Positions 7,667-16,893 of a DNA stretch of 40,406 nucleotides are shown in pieces. Under the pieces are notes generated by a model. The model saw only the letters and a program-made list of their open reading frames with translations, searched no databases and was not told the origin of the DNA. The translations under genes were made by a program, and so were the position numbers. Origin of the DNA: Myxococcota bacterium (GTDB lineage: Bacteria; Myxococcota_A; Polyangia; HGW-17). Positions within the stretch are counted from its first letter, which is position 1; every line of letters starts with the position of its first letter. Location: the NCBI GenBank assembly GCA_018821305.1, contig JAHJMN010000094.1:1-40406 (forward strand). The letters are read 5' to 3'.

Positions 7667-9628
7667 ATGACTGATAAATCCAAAGATAATTCAGATGGTC
7701 CAATATCAGTAACAGTTCCGATTGAATTTAATCCGGTTTTTAAAAAAGCAGAGGATGCTGTGTCAGCGTATTTCGATGACATTCGTTTTGAACCATCACT
7801 TGCTTCAATTTTTGTATCAGGGGAGAGATACCTGCTAGTACGGGCTGACTCGATTTCAAGGGAATTCACTGATCTTGTTGCGAATTTGTATAATGAGAGG
7901 GGAGCAGTTGAAGCAAATAATGTTGCAAGAGATTTGTTATTTGATTATGCTCATGCTCTTGGTAAAGCAGATGCCAAGGCATTTCATAAAAAAATGAATT
8001 TAAATGATCCGGTATCAAAATTATCCGCTGGTCCAATCCATTTTGCATATTCAGGGTGGGCTTACGTAAAAATTTTACCTGGTTGTCATCCTGTTCCCGG
8101 TGATGATTTTCTTCTTCTGTATGAGCATCCGCATTCTTTCGAAGCTGACTCTTGGATTGAAAGTGGAAAACAACCGATCAGTCCAGTTTGTGTGATGAAT
8201 GCCGGATATTCATCAGGATGGTGCGAAGAAAGCTTTTCAACTGGTCTTGTTTCGGTGGAATTGAGTTGTAGAGGCATGGGACATGAAACATGCAGTTTTG
8301 TTATGGCACCACCAGACCGCATTGAAAATTATGTTAAAGACTTAGGCTTAAGTAATAAGAGCTATATGCAGAATGCTCATATACCCCGAATCCCAGAATT
8401 CTTCCAGAGAAAGCGCAATGAGGAAGAATTGAAAGAAGAGAAGGATTTTATCAGTACGATTCTGGAGACTATCAGGAATATAGTAATTGTACTGGACAGG
8501 ACCGGGAAAATTGTAAGGGCCAACAAAGAATGTATTGAAGTGACAGGATATTCAGAATCGGAATTGATAGGCCTCAATGTGCTTCACACATTTATTCCGG
8601 TTGAGGAAAAAGATAAGGTTGTAAAAGTTTTTAAAGAGCTTTTACTTTCTGCTGATACTAACGAGTTTGAAAACCACTGGATAGTTAAGGATGGATCCAG
8701 AAGACTCATCTCCTGGAGCAATTCAATTATTCGTCGTGATGGCCAGCTGGAATATATTATTGCATCGGGGATTGATATAACAGATAAAAAAAATCTTGAA
8801 ATCCAGTTACTTAATGCTCAGAAACTTGAATCAATTGGCAGGCTTGCAGCGGGTATTGCACACGAACTCAATACTCCGGCTCAGTACATTTCGGATAATC
8901 TCAGTTTTATTAACGATTCGATTAAAGGTCTTGCAGAGTCAGTCAGATTTATTTTAAATCAGGTGGAGACTGAAAAAAGGAATTGTGTCGCTTGTACTAT
9001 CTCAGCGAAAGTGGATAAAATAATTGAGGATAATGACCTTGACTTTATTCTTGATGAGCTTCCATCATCTATAGATCAGGCCAGAGAAGGGATAGAGCGT
9101 ATATCAATTATTGTAAAAGCGATGAAGGAGTTTTCACACCCGGGTCTTTCAGAAATGGTTTTGTCTGATGTTAATCATATCATTGAAAATGCTATTATTA
9201 TTTCGCGAAATGAGTGGAAGTACGTTTCTGAGATTGAATCAATTTTAGGGGTTGAACTCCAACCATGTTTATGCCATCCTTCAAAAATAGGGCAGGTAAT
9301 TATAAATTTGATAGTCAATGCTGCCCATGCGATATCAGAGCGGTTTCAAGGTACTTCCGTGTTGAAGGGCATAATCCGCATTTCAACAGAACAGTCTGAC
9401 AAGCATGTAATAATTAAAATTGAAGATAATGGTAATGGAATTCCAGAGGATATTAAAAATCTGATATTCGATCCTTTTTTTACAACTAAAGAAGTGGGGA
9501 AAGGAACCGGTCAGGGCCTGTCTGTTTCAAGGTCAATAATTGTGGAGACACATAAAGGTGATATCAGTGTGTTCAGCAAACAGGGAGTTGGGACCACTTT
9601 TGTGATTAAGCTCCCATTTAATCAATGA
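7667..9628 (+). CDS. V4R-PAS sensor histidine kinase
   Basis: 653 residues, cytosolic. Residues about 10-135 resemble the XylR N-terminal sensor domain and 140-222 a V4R (4-vinyl reductase) small-molecule domain, with SGWCEESF.TGLVSVELSC and GHETCSFVMAPPDRIE as landmarks. A PAS domain follows (about 250-370, ending IDITDKK). The phosphorylated His is 399 within GIAHELNTPAQYISDN, and the HATPase domain ends the protein (NLIVNAAHA, DNGNGIP, FFTTKEVGKGTGQGLS). V4R domains in this arrangement bind small, often aromatic, ligands. The C-terminal half matches the kinases at 9646 and 18093 closely. Start: the ATG at 7667 with AAAGG nearby; the first residues (MTDKS) match those of the hybrid at 15324. 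No dedicated response regulator adjoins it. It is convergent with the next gene, with a 17-base gap. Confidence 0.9.
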   Translation: MTDKSKDNSDGPISVTVPIEFNPVFKKAEDAVSAYFDDIRFEPSLASIFVSGERYLLVRADSISREFTDLVANLYNERGAVEANNVARDLLFDYAHALGKADAKAFHKKMNLNDPVSKLSAGPIHFAYSGWAYVKILPGCHPVPGDDFLLLYEHPHSFEADSWIESGKQPISPVCVMNAGYSSGWCEESFSTGLVSVELSCRGMGHETCSFVMAPPDRIENYVKDLGLSNKSYMQNAHIPRIPEFFQRKRNEEELKEEKDFISTILETIRNIVIVLDRTGKIVRANKECIEVTGYSESELIGLNVLHTFIPVEEKDKVVKVFKELLLSADTNEFENHWIVKDGSRRLISWSNSIIRRDGQLEYIIASGIDITDKKNLEIQLLNAQKLESIGRLAAGIAHELNTPAQYISDNLSFINDSIKGLAESVRFILNQVETEKRNCVACTISAKVDKIIEDNDLDFILDELPSSIDQAREGIERISIIVKAMKEFSHPGLSEMVLSDVNHIIENAIIISRNEWKYVSEIESILGVELQPCLCHPSKIGQVIINLIVNAAHAISERFQGTSVLKGIIRISTEQSDKHVIIKIEDNGNGIPEDIKNLIFDPFFTTKEVGKGTGQGLSVSRSIIVETHKGDISVFSKQGVGTTFVIKLPFNQ

Positions 9629-9645
9629 AAATCTTTTAAATGAAT

Positions 9646-11388
9646 TCAGTTGGAGAAGGGAAGGGATATTTTAAATTCGCACCAGTTGCCTGGATCACTT
9701 TTAACCTCAACTTTGCCCTTGTGTCTTGAAGTAATAATTGAATATGCAATTGCAAGTCCTTGACCGCTTCCATCACCAGGCGGTTTGGTAGTGAAAAACG
9801 GATCATAGATTTTACTTATTATTTCAGAGGGGATACCGCCTCCGTTATCTTTTATTGATATTATATAAAAGTTTGTACTGTTTTCGGATTGAATTGATAT
9901 TATGCCTTTTCGCCCATCTGGACAAGAGTTGATAGATTGAACTGAATTAACAATCATGTTTATAAAGACCTGACAAAGTTCATTTGGAGCACCCATTAAA
10001 GACCCTGCCGGTTCAGAAAGATCCTGATTAATAGTGCAATTGTACTTCCATTCGTTTTTTGTAATGGTAATTGCATCGTCAAGAATTCTGCCAATGTCAA
10101 TAATTCGGTCTTCCATTTGAGATTCAGGGTGAGCAAACTGCTTCATTGCTTTTACAATTGTGCTTATTTTATTGATGCCATCAAGGGATTGACCGAGAGC
10201 CTCAGGGATTTCTGACAGGAGGTAACTGACATCAAATTGATTTTTAAGGGCTTCAATTCGATCCAATATGTTGTTCAGTTCGTCCTTTTTTTCACTTATA
10301 AGTGTGTCTCCTTGAGAAATATAATCGGTGAGATCTTTAAAACTGGATTTTAAAAACTCCAGATTATCCTGAATGTACTGACTTGGAGTGTTCAATTCAT
10401 GAGCAATTCCAGATGCGAGTTGACCAATCGCTTCGAGTTTTTGCTTATTCAGGGCAAGGTGCTCAAGTGCTTTTTGAGACGAAATATCAAGGAAAATATA
10501 GCCACAAAGATCTGAATTTCCAAAGAAGTCACATTTATGTGAAATGATCACTGGAACTTTAGTATGGTCGGGCAGAACAATGAATGATTCTTCGAGTTCT
10601 GATTCTTTTTCCTGATTCTGTGAGTATCTGCCTGTTGAAGTAAAATGAAGGAAATCATTAATTGTTCTTGAATAAGCATCAGTCTTGCTGATTTTAAAAA
10701 TGTTCTCTACAATTGAATTTATATAGACAATATTGGATGAGGATTTTTCATAGACAATCATTCCAATCTGGAACAAAGAACTTATGTACTTTGCGAACTT
10801 ATCTTTTTTTACCAGAAAATCATAATTTTGCTCAAGTTCACGAGTTCTGGCCTGTAGTTCCTGGGTTCTAAGCCGAACCTTTTCTTCAAGTTGATTATTC
10901 AGTTCATCAAGTTGATTTAACGCTTCCCATGATCGGAGAGCCGCAATAAGGGAAGTAATAAGTCTCTGAGCTGAAAGTTCTGTTTTCTCACGATAGTCAT
11001 TAATGTCGTAATTGATCATTACGCTGTTTTCCGGTGCTTCTCCCGGTTGACCAGTTCTTAATATTATCCTCACAAGTTGGTTATTTGCAGTTGTCCGGAT
11101 CCAGTTTACAAGGTCAAGTCCTGCATGGGAATGCTCCATGACCACATCAAGGAAGATGACTGCAATATCTGGATTTTGGGTCAGTATTTCTTCTGCCTGA
11201 GAACCGGAGTAAGCATGAAGAAATTCCAGAGTGCGGCCTTTATAGGAAAATGATTTTAGAACAAGTTCTGTAACCGTATGGACCTGTGGGTCATCATCCA
11301 CTAGAAGTACAATCCATGGTACAAAAGTGGTGTCAATCTTTTCGTCCGATTCCTCTTCAAATACAATAAAATCATCATCATCACTCAT
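9646..11388 (-). CDS. REC-PAS hybrid sensor histidine kinase
   Basis: 580 residues. An acidic N-terminal tail (DDDDFIVFEEESDE) precedes a receiver at about 20-155 with VDDDP, the phospho-acceptor in IFLDVVME and Lys in YREKTELS. This receiver is of the kind found with DUF3369-type proteins (RTGQPGEAPE, YDINDYREKTEL). A coiled coil (about 160-195), a PAS-like domain (about 200-310) and the DHp/ATPase pair follow, with His330 in GIAHELNTPSQYIQDN and the G2 box GDGSGQGLA. The receiver-first layout implies that it receives phosphate or a signal from another kinase before using its own catalytic core. It starts 4 bases after the SSS-kinase stop with AGGAG inside that gene's end, so the two form one operon and may act in sequence. 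Confidence 0.9.
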   Translation of the reverse strand: MSDDDDFIVFEEESDEKIDTTFVPWIVLLVDDDPQVHTVTELVLKSFSYKGRTLEFLHAYSGSQAEEILTQNPDIAVIFLDVVMEHSHAGLDLVNWIRTTANNQLVRIILRTGQPGEAPENSVMINYDINDYREKTELSAQRLITSLIAALRSWEALNQLDELNNQLEEKVRLRTQELQARTRELEQNYDFLVKKDKFAKYISSLFQIGMIVYEKSSSNIVYINSIVENIFKISKTDAYSRTINDFLHFTSTGRYSQNQEKESELEESFIVLPDHTKVPVIISHKCDFFGNSDLCGYIFLDISSQKALEHLALNKQKLEAIGQLASGIAHELNTPSQYIQDNLEFLKSSFKDLTDYISQGDTLISEKKDELNNILDRIEALKNQFDVSYLLSEIPEALGQSLDGINKISTIVKAMKQFAHPESQMEDRIIDIGRILDDAITITKNEWKYNCTINQDLSEPAGSLMGAPNELCQVFINMIVNSVQSINSCPDGRKGIISIQSENSTNFYIISIKDNGGGIPSEIISKIYDPFFTTKPPGDGSGQGLAIAYSIITSRHKGKVEVKSDPGNWCEFKISLPFSN

Positions 11389-11391
11389 AAT

Positions 11392-14300
11392 TTAATCTCC
11401 TGCATATTCCATTTTAGGGCTGAAAAGGATTCGGAATTCAGTTCCACCTTCGGGCGGACATGAAAAATCCAGAGTTCCTTTGAGTTTTCCTGTGATAAGG
11501 TTGTAGACTATCGCAAGCCCAAGACCACTTCCACCTTCTCCTCGTCTGGTTGTGAAAAACGGGTCGAAGATTTTTCGATGAATTTCATCAGGGATTCCTG
11601 AACCGTCATCCTTAACAAAAATTAACAGTTCCGAATTCTCTATTAACGAAAAAATTTCCACAGTCCCATCCTTCTTATGATCAAATCCATGGATAATTGC
11701 ATTCATAATGAGATTAGAGAGGATCTGATATATTGCTCCGGCGTCAGCTGTAATAAAGATATTTTTATCCACTTTATTTAAGACACTGTGCCCAGCTTTT
11801 TTAAATTGAGGGCGTAGACTGATGATTATACTGTCCACGTATTCTGCCAGATTGAATCTGCGCTCTTCTGAGATGCTCTGATCAACAGCGATTTTTTTAA
11901 ACCCATTGATCAGTCTCGCGGCATTTTCCAGATTCGTTATCAGTATCTCTACAGTTTCACGAATTTCATTAATGAAATCTGTTATTTCGCTCTTCCTGAT
12001 TTTTCCCGATTCTAGAAGAGAAGAAAAATTGGCCTCAAGTCCAGATAAAAATGTGATTGCAGTAATGCTAACTCCGACAGGTGTGTTGATTTCATGAGCA
12101 ACTCCGGCAACAAGATCCCCGAGGGCTGCCATTTTTTCTTTTTCAATAAGTCGGTTTTGAGTTGAAGTAAGATCTTCAAGTAATTTTTCAAGTTGTTCAG
12201 TTCGTTCCAATACTTTCGCTTCAAGGTTTTTATTCAGGATTTCCAACTGTTCGCGATATTCTTCTATTTTTGTTATGTCAACAATAATCCCTCTGTAACC
12301 ATCTCCAGATTCCATCCGAGTACAGTACATAAGCCCTTTTAAAGAGCCCGAGATCTGGCTTATTGAAACAGTGGCCGGGCCAGGGATACTTAAATTGTTT
12401 TCGGGGTTGTCTTTATTGGCCGTCCCAGTATCCATATCTATAAAATCATAAATATTTCCGGAAATAAACGGATCATTGACCGAGAAATTGAATACAAGTC
12501 GGCCATGTCTATTTAAAAACAGGAAATCACCGTTTTCATCAATCTCAAATACTACCTGAGGTAATAATTCCGTTAGGTTATAAAACCGGGTTGTTGATTC
12601 TTTAAGTTTCGCCTCAATTTGAAGCCTGGTAGCGACTTCATCATTAAGTTCTTTGATTTTTACCTCCATCAATTCCGAATTTTTTTTGAGAATTTCCTCT
12701 TTTTCTTCTAGATAATTTATTTTTCGAAACATTTCCTCTGGATTATCCGCCATTCTAAGGACTATTTCTCGGTATAAAATTTTCAGTTCTTCTTTTTCAC
12801 CATCGGAAAGGAAGACTTTCATTGGAGCGATTTTTTGGGAAACAGCACTACCTACTCGGAGTGAAATCTGTTTTTGTACTTCCTTTATAAGTTCGAACCA
12901 TTTTCTTGAGGAAATGAACTCCTTATTCTGTGTTCCAGTATTAACCAGTGTGTATCGAATTATTTCAGTCAATTCCTTTTCGTCAAATTGGATTTTTAGT
13001 ACGGCTCTTATTTTTTCTGTTTTTTCCTTCACTGACAGGTTTTCCACATTTCTCGCAAATGAAAGCAATTCCTGAGAGTTGTTGTAGTCCTGAGTAATTC
13101 TTTCAGGAAAGATTTTGGATAAAATTATTATTACTCCCCCATTAAAAAATAGCGACCAAAACAGGAAATTAGTAAGTGGTTCGAGAGATGTCCCAAAAAG
13201 ACTCTCAGGTTTAAAAATGCCCATTCCTAAAGGCCCTGAGGTAAGGATGTCACCAGATAACCAACCGGATCTGATTATTGCCGGGACTAACATAGTCCAT
13301 GCCCATACAGTAAATCCGAGTAAAAGCCCTGAGATAACAATAAAAGGCTGTTTTCGTCCGGTTAGAGTTGTGAAAATTACGCCAGGAGAAAATTGAATAA
13401 CTGCTGCAAAACTGATTATACCCATTTTGACAAGTACATGGGAGTTTCCCAGTATTTGATCAAATAGAAGCCCCCCGGATAGAATTAAAACAGCAGCAAG
13501 CCAACGGGAAGATAGGAGGTACTTGTGCCCCTGGTTACTCTTTCCGGAGATGACCAACGGGAAGACCAGATTATTTGAGACCATGACGCTTAACGTTACC
13601 GTGGAAACAATAAGCATCGCAAAAGCGGCACTCATTCCACCGAGAAAGACAATCATTGCAAGACTATTTGAATTTTTAACAAGAGGAACTAAAAGAGTAT
13701 AACTATCTGCTTTGGAAAGAGGAATGCCAAGATTGAAGCCAGCTGTAGCAATAATCGGAATAGCAAGAGAAATAAGGAACATGTAAACAACAAACCAGAC
13801 TACAGCTTTACGAAATCCATCGGTTTTCAGTTTTGTCATTACAAGTACTGTAAATTGCCTTGGAAGAAACACTATTGCAGACATTGAAAGCACCATTAAA
13901 ACTGTGAAATTTTCAGCATTCATTCCTGAAGAAGGTTGAGAATGTAGAGTGTTGAAGTCATTAACAAAAACCGATGGTTTTCCAAATACTGCAAATAATG
14001 CCCATATTGCAAGGAATAATAGAACTGCAAGTTTTACTATCGAAAAAAGGACAATTGAGAAAACAAATCCTTTTTCGCCTTCTTTCCCTGAAAGAGATCT
14101 GTGCGCAAAAAATATAGTGAAAATTCCAGCAAATAAAACCGTCATAATAGCCGAGTATAATGAGTATCCTCTACTCCCGGTTAATTCAACAAAAGATTGA
14201 GATACAGCCTTTATTTGTAGAGCAGTATATGGAATGATCCCAACACAAGCCAAAATTGTAATTACTGCGCCAGCATGACCTGTGCCCCCGAAAGTAAAAT

Positions 14301-14613
14301 CAGCATAATCCCCGAATGTTCTCAGATTATTCTTCTGACAGACAGATCGCATTTTTGAGATAAAAGGAAAAAACGCCATTAATGCAACACTGGGTCCGAT
14401 GTAGAATGCTAGCCAGGTATAAGTGTTTTTTGCGGCAAGCCCTATGCAGCCGTAAAATGTCCAAGCGGTAGCATAAATTCCTAATAAAAGTGCAAGAATA
14501 ACAGGCATCTTTAAAATTCGATCACTATTTTTCATTTCAATGTAAAATGCGGCGAAGAAGACTATAGATAAGAAAAAAATTGCAATAATAGAAGCCTGCA
14601 AAGGACCGATCAT
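11392..14613 (-). CDS. SSS symporter-fused sensor histidine kinase (CbrA-like)
   Basis: 1073 residues. The first roughly 475 form a sodium:solute symporter (SSS/PutP) domain with about 13 membrane segments. A cytosolic helical linker, perhaps a STAC domain, spans about 500-630. A coiled coil and a PAS domain (about 650-770) lead to the DHp domain with His840 (GVAHEINTPVG) and an HATPase domain (NLIMNAIIHGF, DDGSGIPDE, FFTTRRGEGGSGLGLA). In known relatives such as CbrA the transporter part binds or carries a nutrient such as an amino acid, coupling uptake to phosphorylation. Here the solute is unknown. The ATG overlaps the stop of the small membrane protein upstream (ATGA), and the REC-PAS kinase follows directly, forming a three-gene operon. 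Confidence 0.93.
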   Translation of the reverse strand: MIGPLQASIIAIFFLSIVFFAAFYIEMKNSDRILKMPVILALLLGIYATAWTFYGCIGLAAKNTYTWLAFYIGPSVALMAFFPFISKMRSVCQKNNLRTFGDYADFTFGGTGHAGAVITILACVGIIPYTALQIKAVSQSFVELTGSRGYSLYSAIMTVLFAGIFTIFFAHRSLSGKEGEKGFVFSIVLFSIVKLAVLLFLAIWALFAVFGKPSVFVNDFNTLHSQPSSGMNAENFTVLMVLSMSAIVFLPRQFTVLVMTKLKTDGFRKAVVWFVVYMFLISLAIPIIATAGFNLGIPLSKADSYTLLVPLVKNSNSLAMIVFLGGMSAAFAMLIVSTVTLSVMVSNNLVFPLVISGKSNQGHKYLLSSRWLAAVLILSGGLLFDQILGNSHVLVKMGIISFAAVIQFSPGVIFTTLTGRKQPFIVISGLLLGFTVWAWTMLVPAIIRSGWLSGDILTSGPLGMGIFKPESLFGTSLEPLTNFLFWSLFFNGGVIIILSKIFPERITQDYNNSQELLSFARNVENLSVKEKTEKIRAVLKIQFDEKELTEIIRYTLVNTGTQNKEFISSRKWFELIKEVQKQISLRVGSAVSQKIAPMKVFLSDGEKEELKILYREIVLRMADNPEEMFRKINYLEEKEEILKKNSELMEVKIKELNDEVATRLQIEAKLKESTTRFYNLTELLPQVVFEIDENGDFLFLNRHGRLVFNFSVNDPFISGNIYDFIDMDTGTANKDNPENNLSIPGPATVSISQISGSLKGLMYCTRMESGDGYRGIIVDITKIEEYREQLEILNKNLEAKVLERTEQLEKLLEDLTSTQNRLIEKEKMAALGDLVAGVAHEINTPVGVSITAITFLSGLEANFSSLLESGKIRKSEITDFINEIRETVEILITNLENAARLINGFKKIAVDQSISEERRFNLAEYVDSIIISLRPQFKKAGHSVLNKVDKNIFITADAGAIYQILSNLIMNAIIHGFDHKKDGTVEIFSLIENSELLIFVKDDGSGIPDEIHRKIFDPFFTTRRGEGGSGLGLAIVYNLITGKLKGTLDFSCPPEGGTEFRILFSPKMEYAGD

Positions 14614-14804
14614 TTTTTGCCTGCCTTGTTTTCCATTATAAAAGACAGAAGTATTAGAAATCCCCAGAAAATAAGAATAAAAGCAAGTCCATTAAAAGGA
14701 GTGAGATTTTTAAAAGATGTAGAAACAGGCCATGAACATAAGAAAAACAGGGCCGTTCCCAAAATAATCAAGATATCTTTGTTTAGTTTATTCTTTTTTT
14801 GCAT
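14610..14804 (-). CDS. Small two-helix membrane protein, symporter partner
   Basis: Start chosen at the ATG at 14804, preceded by AAAGGGAC at good spacing, giving 64 residues; an in-frame ATG at 14834 would add ten polar residues. Two hydrophobic helices are evident (ILIILGTALFFLCSWPVSTS and GLAFILIFWGFLILLSFIM), flanked by Lys-rich ends. SSS-family transporters are often encoded after a small membrane protein (for example DUF4212 or DUF3311 types); this gene's ATGA overlap with the SSS-kinase gene fits that pattern. The likely role is as an accessory subunit in folding or sensing. The exact family was not recognised. Confidence 0.75.
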   Translation of the reverse strand: MQKKNKLNKDILIILGTALFFLCSWPVSTSFKNLTPFNGLAFILIFWGFLILLSFIMENKAGKK

Positions 14805-14888
14805 GTTTGTGTCCCTTTTGTATCTATCGGACAAACAGAAAGAAAACTTAAAACAAAAAAAGGAGATAAGTAGAATAAAACAAGAGGT

Positions 14889-14951
14889 GGGTGTTCCGGA
14901 TCTGAGAAGTTAAAAGCATTCTGCAGAAATGGATGGTTTCCCGGAACACCC
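14889..14951. repeat. Inverted repeat with 11-base arms
   Basis: GGGTGTTCCGG and its exact reverse complement are separated by 41 bases, upstream of the small membrane protein gene. It could be the binding site of a dimeric regulator with looping, or a transcribed hairpin. The arms share TGTCCGG/TGTTCCGG-like content with the nearby dispersed element but are not the same sequence. Confidence 0.65.
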
Positions 14952-15060
14952 GGAGTCATTACTTAACCGTTCAGGAAAAAAAAGCAATAGTAAAAAGTGT
15001 GAATAAAGAAATATTCTGGATTGCAGACAAATAAAACATCAAAAGCCTTTTTTCGATATT

Positions 15061-15192
15061 TAGTTCGTGTCCGGATAGAATTTTATTAAAAATTCTATCC
15101 GGACACTATTAATATTTTCAACACCTTGCGGTTACTGTCCTGAGCAAAAAATCGACGAAAAATTTGGTTTCCGGTATTTCAGGACAGTAACT
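15061..15192. repeat. Dispersed composite hairpin element, copy B
   Basis: The best-preserved copy. Module 1 is a perfect 18-base-pair stem with loop ATTA (15067-15084 with 15089-15106, arm GTGTCCGGATAGAATTTT). The linker TTTTCAACACCTTGCGG follows. Module 2 has perfect 12-base arms TTACTGTCCTGA and TCAGGACAGTAA around a 37-base loop containing ATCGACGAAAAA. The left flank TTAGTTCGTGTCC is shared with the copy at 30193. The copy lies about 130 bases before the hybrid kinase start, as copy A does before its kinase. Confidence 0.88.
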
Positions 15193-15323
15193 ATTCGGCA
15201 TATGACTTGAAAGAGTGCAGCATTCAAAAAAAAATAAAAAAGGGGTTGAAATTTTATTTTTACTGCGCATAAAGAACGATACTAAAAATATTTTTTGTTT
15301 TTAAGCAGGACAAGGAAGATACA

Positions 15324-16874
15324 ATGACCGACAAATCAGACAATTCCCGTTCAGATACTCTGGTAACCATAGTCAGAGACGGTGAAAAACTCACTGTTCC
15401 GCACATCGAACCTCAAAATCTGGAAAAAATAATGGAGGGCAGGGAATCAATCATGTTTGTTGCCGACCCTGCGGGAAAGATAAGATTTTGCAGCAGGACG
15501 TTTTCTGCAATAACCAACATCTTAGCAGGGGATTCAAGTGATATATTATTCGGAACTCTTCTGACCCGGCAGGCCCGCTGTCGGGTTTATGACGGTTATC
15601 AGGAAATTATCGAAACTGATTTTGTCGTTAATAATTCAATTGTTACACTGCTTATTACCCTGCTGCCTTTTGAAACGAACGATGAAATTCATCTTCTAGG
15701 AATTGGAAAAGACCTCACTGAAAAGCGGAAGCTCGAGCAATTGAACCGTGAGTATGAACGTCTGTGGGATCTGGCTACCCTTGCAGGGAAACTTGCTCAC
15801 GAACTGAATAATCCATTATCATACATGCTTTACAATATGGATGTATTGGGTAAGGAAATCCCCAATGTGATTGAGATTGCCCAGTCTGTTGGTTCGGGTA
15901 ATCTTAAAGTATTGGAAACAATTCCTTTTGCGCTATCGGACAGTCTTTTAGGGTTAAACCAGATAAAAGAAACGGTTCAAAGCCTGAGTATGTATTCTCA
16001 TTTTGGAAAAGAAACTTCTCTGGCGGTAAATGTCAATTATATAATTGATATGGCTCTCACAATGGCCCGGCCTGATCTGAAATACCGCATGAAAGTGGTA
16101 CGGCAATACGGTAGTCAGAAGTTGGTTTCAGGTGCCGAGGGTCAACTGTATCATATTTTTTTGAATCTCATTCTTTTTGCTTCCCGACAGGTTCCCGAAG
16201 GCAATGCCAAATCAAATATCCTGATCGTCGAGAGCAGCGACCTTGATTATTTCGTAAGTCTTAGTGTTTCTTTTCCCTTTACGACAGAAACAGAGATTTT
16301 AGAAGAATTACTTTTTAATCCCCTATCAGTATTTAATACTTCGCACAGAATAAACACTCCAGCCCTGAGTGCTTTTCTTCTGGAAAAATCCGGAGGTAAA
16401 CTCAAGTTCAACGTGGTGGAAAACAGGGGAGTTTTTACGGTTCTTCTTCCGGAATACAGGGATAAAAAAGCCAGGGTTATGACTCATGAGTTCTGCAGTC
16501 CTGAAGGTTTAAAAATGCGAATTCTTGTGGTTGATGATAATCCTGCAATAAGAAACCTGTTCGAAAAGATGCTGGAAAACTGCATTATCACCACATGTGA
16601 ATCAGGTGAATCTGCGCTCAAGTTACTTGAAAGCGGGAATGTATTTGACCTTGTGGTTTGTGACGTTCTGATGCCGGAAATGAATGGAAAAGAACTTCAT
16701 GAGCGTGTCTCAGGTAAGTATCCGGGGCTTGGGAGCCGATTCATAATGGTTTCCGGGGGGTTATTTTCACCGGAAATCCACGAATATATATATAAACTTG
16801 GGATTCCCCTCCTGGAAAAACCTCTGGAAGTTGAAAAATTGAAAAAAATGATCCTTGAAACGGTTATGCGTTGA
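15324..16874 (+). CDS. Hybrid sensor protein with degenerate ATPase and intact receiver
   Basis: 516 residues, cytosolic. A PAS-like domain fills about 35-135 (ADPAGKIRFCSRTF, LGIGKDLTEKRK). The DHp helix keeps His159 in KLAHELNNPLSYM. The ATPase domain is eroded: the N box reads FLNLILFASR, with Phe where the ATP-binding Asn belongs, and the G1 DxGxG, F and G2 boxes are missing, though the last strand (GVFTVLLPE) remains. A complete receiver follows (398-512) with VDDNP, Asp447 in VVCDVLMPEM, Ser in MVSGG and Lys in LLEKPL. It probably cannot phosphorylate itself, but could accept phosphate on His159 or Asp447 from another kinase, perhaps in a heterodimer. Ribosome site AAGGAAG precedes the ATG. 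It is convergent with the REC-HDOD gene, 19 bases apart. Confidence 0.88.
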   Translation: MTDKSDNSRSDTLVTIVRDGEKLTVPHIEPQNLEKIMEGRESIMFVADPAGKIRFCSRTFSAITNILAGDSSDILFGTLLTRQARCRVYDGYQEIIETDFVVNNSIVTLLITLLPFETNDEIHLLGIGKDLTEKRKLEQLNREYERLWDLATLAGKLAHELNNPLSYMLYNMDVLGKEIPNVIEIAQSVGSGNLKVLETIPFALSDSLLGLNQIKETVQSLSMYSHFGKETSLAVNVNYIIDMALTMARPDLKYRMKVVRQYGSQKLVSGAEGQLYHIFLNLILFASRQVPEGNAKSNILIVESSDLDYFVSLSVSFPFTTETEILEELLFNPLSVFNTSHRINTPALSAFLLEKSGGKLKFNVVENRGVFTVLLPEYRDKKARVMTHEFCSPEGLKMRILVVDDNPAIRNLFEKMLENCIITTCESGESALKLLESGNVFDLVVCDVLMPEMNGKELHERVSGKYPGLGSRFIMVSGGLFSPEIHEYIYKLGIPLLEKPLEVEKLKKMILETVMR

Positions 16875-16893
16875 ATTGATTTCAGGGTTCAGA

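Larger units (their letters stand above)
14805..15323. promoter_or_regulatory. Divergent intergenic region with inverted repeats
   Basis: 519 bases without a supportable gene, lying between the SSS-kinase operon and the plus-strand hybrid. It holds an inverted repeat with 11-base perfect arms (GGGTGTTCCGG at 14889-14899 and CCGGAACACCC at 14941-14951) and the composite hairpin element at 15061-15192. Promoters for both directions must lie here. The rest is AT-rich with no clear RNA gene. Confidence 0.6.

Noticed and set aside
14617-14913. 98-residue plus-strand frame opposite the small membrane protein
   Set aside because: It lies antisense to the small membrane protein gene, which has a good ribosome site, two clear membrane helices and operon overlap; the plus-strand protein has no such support.
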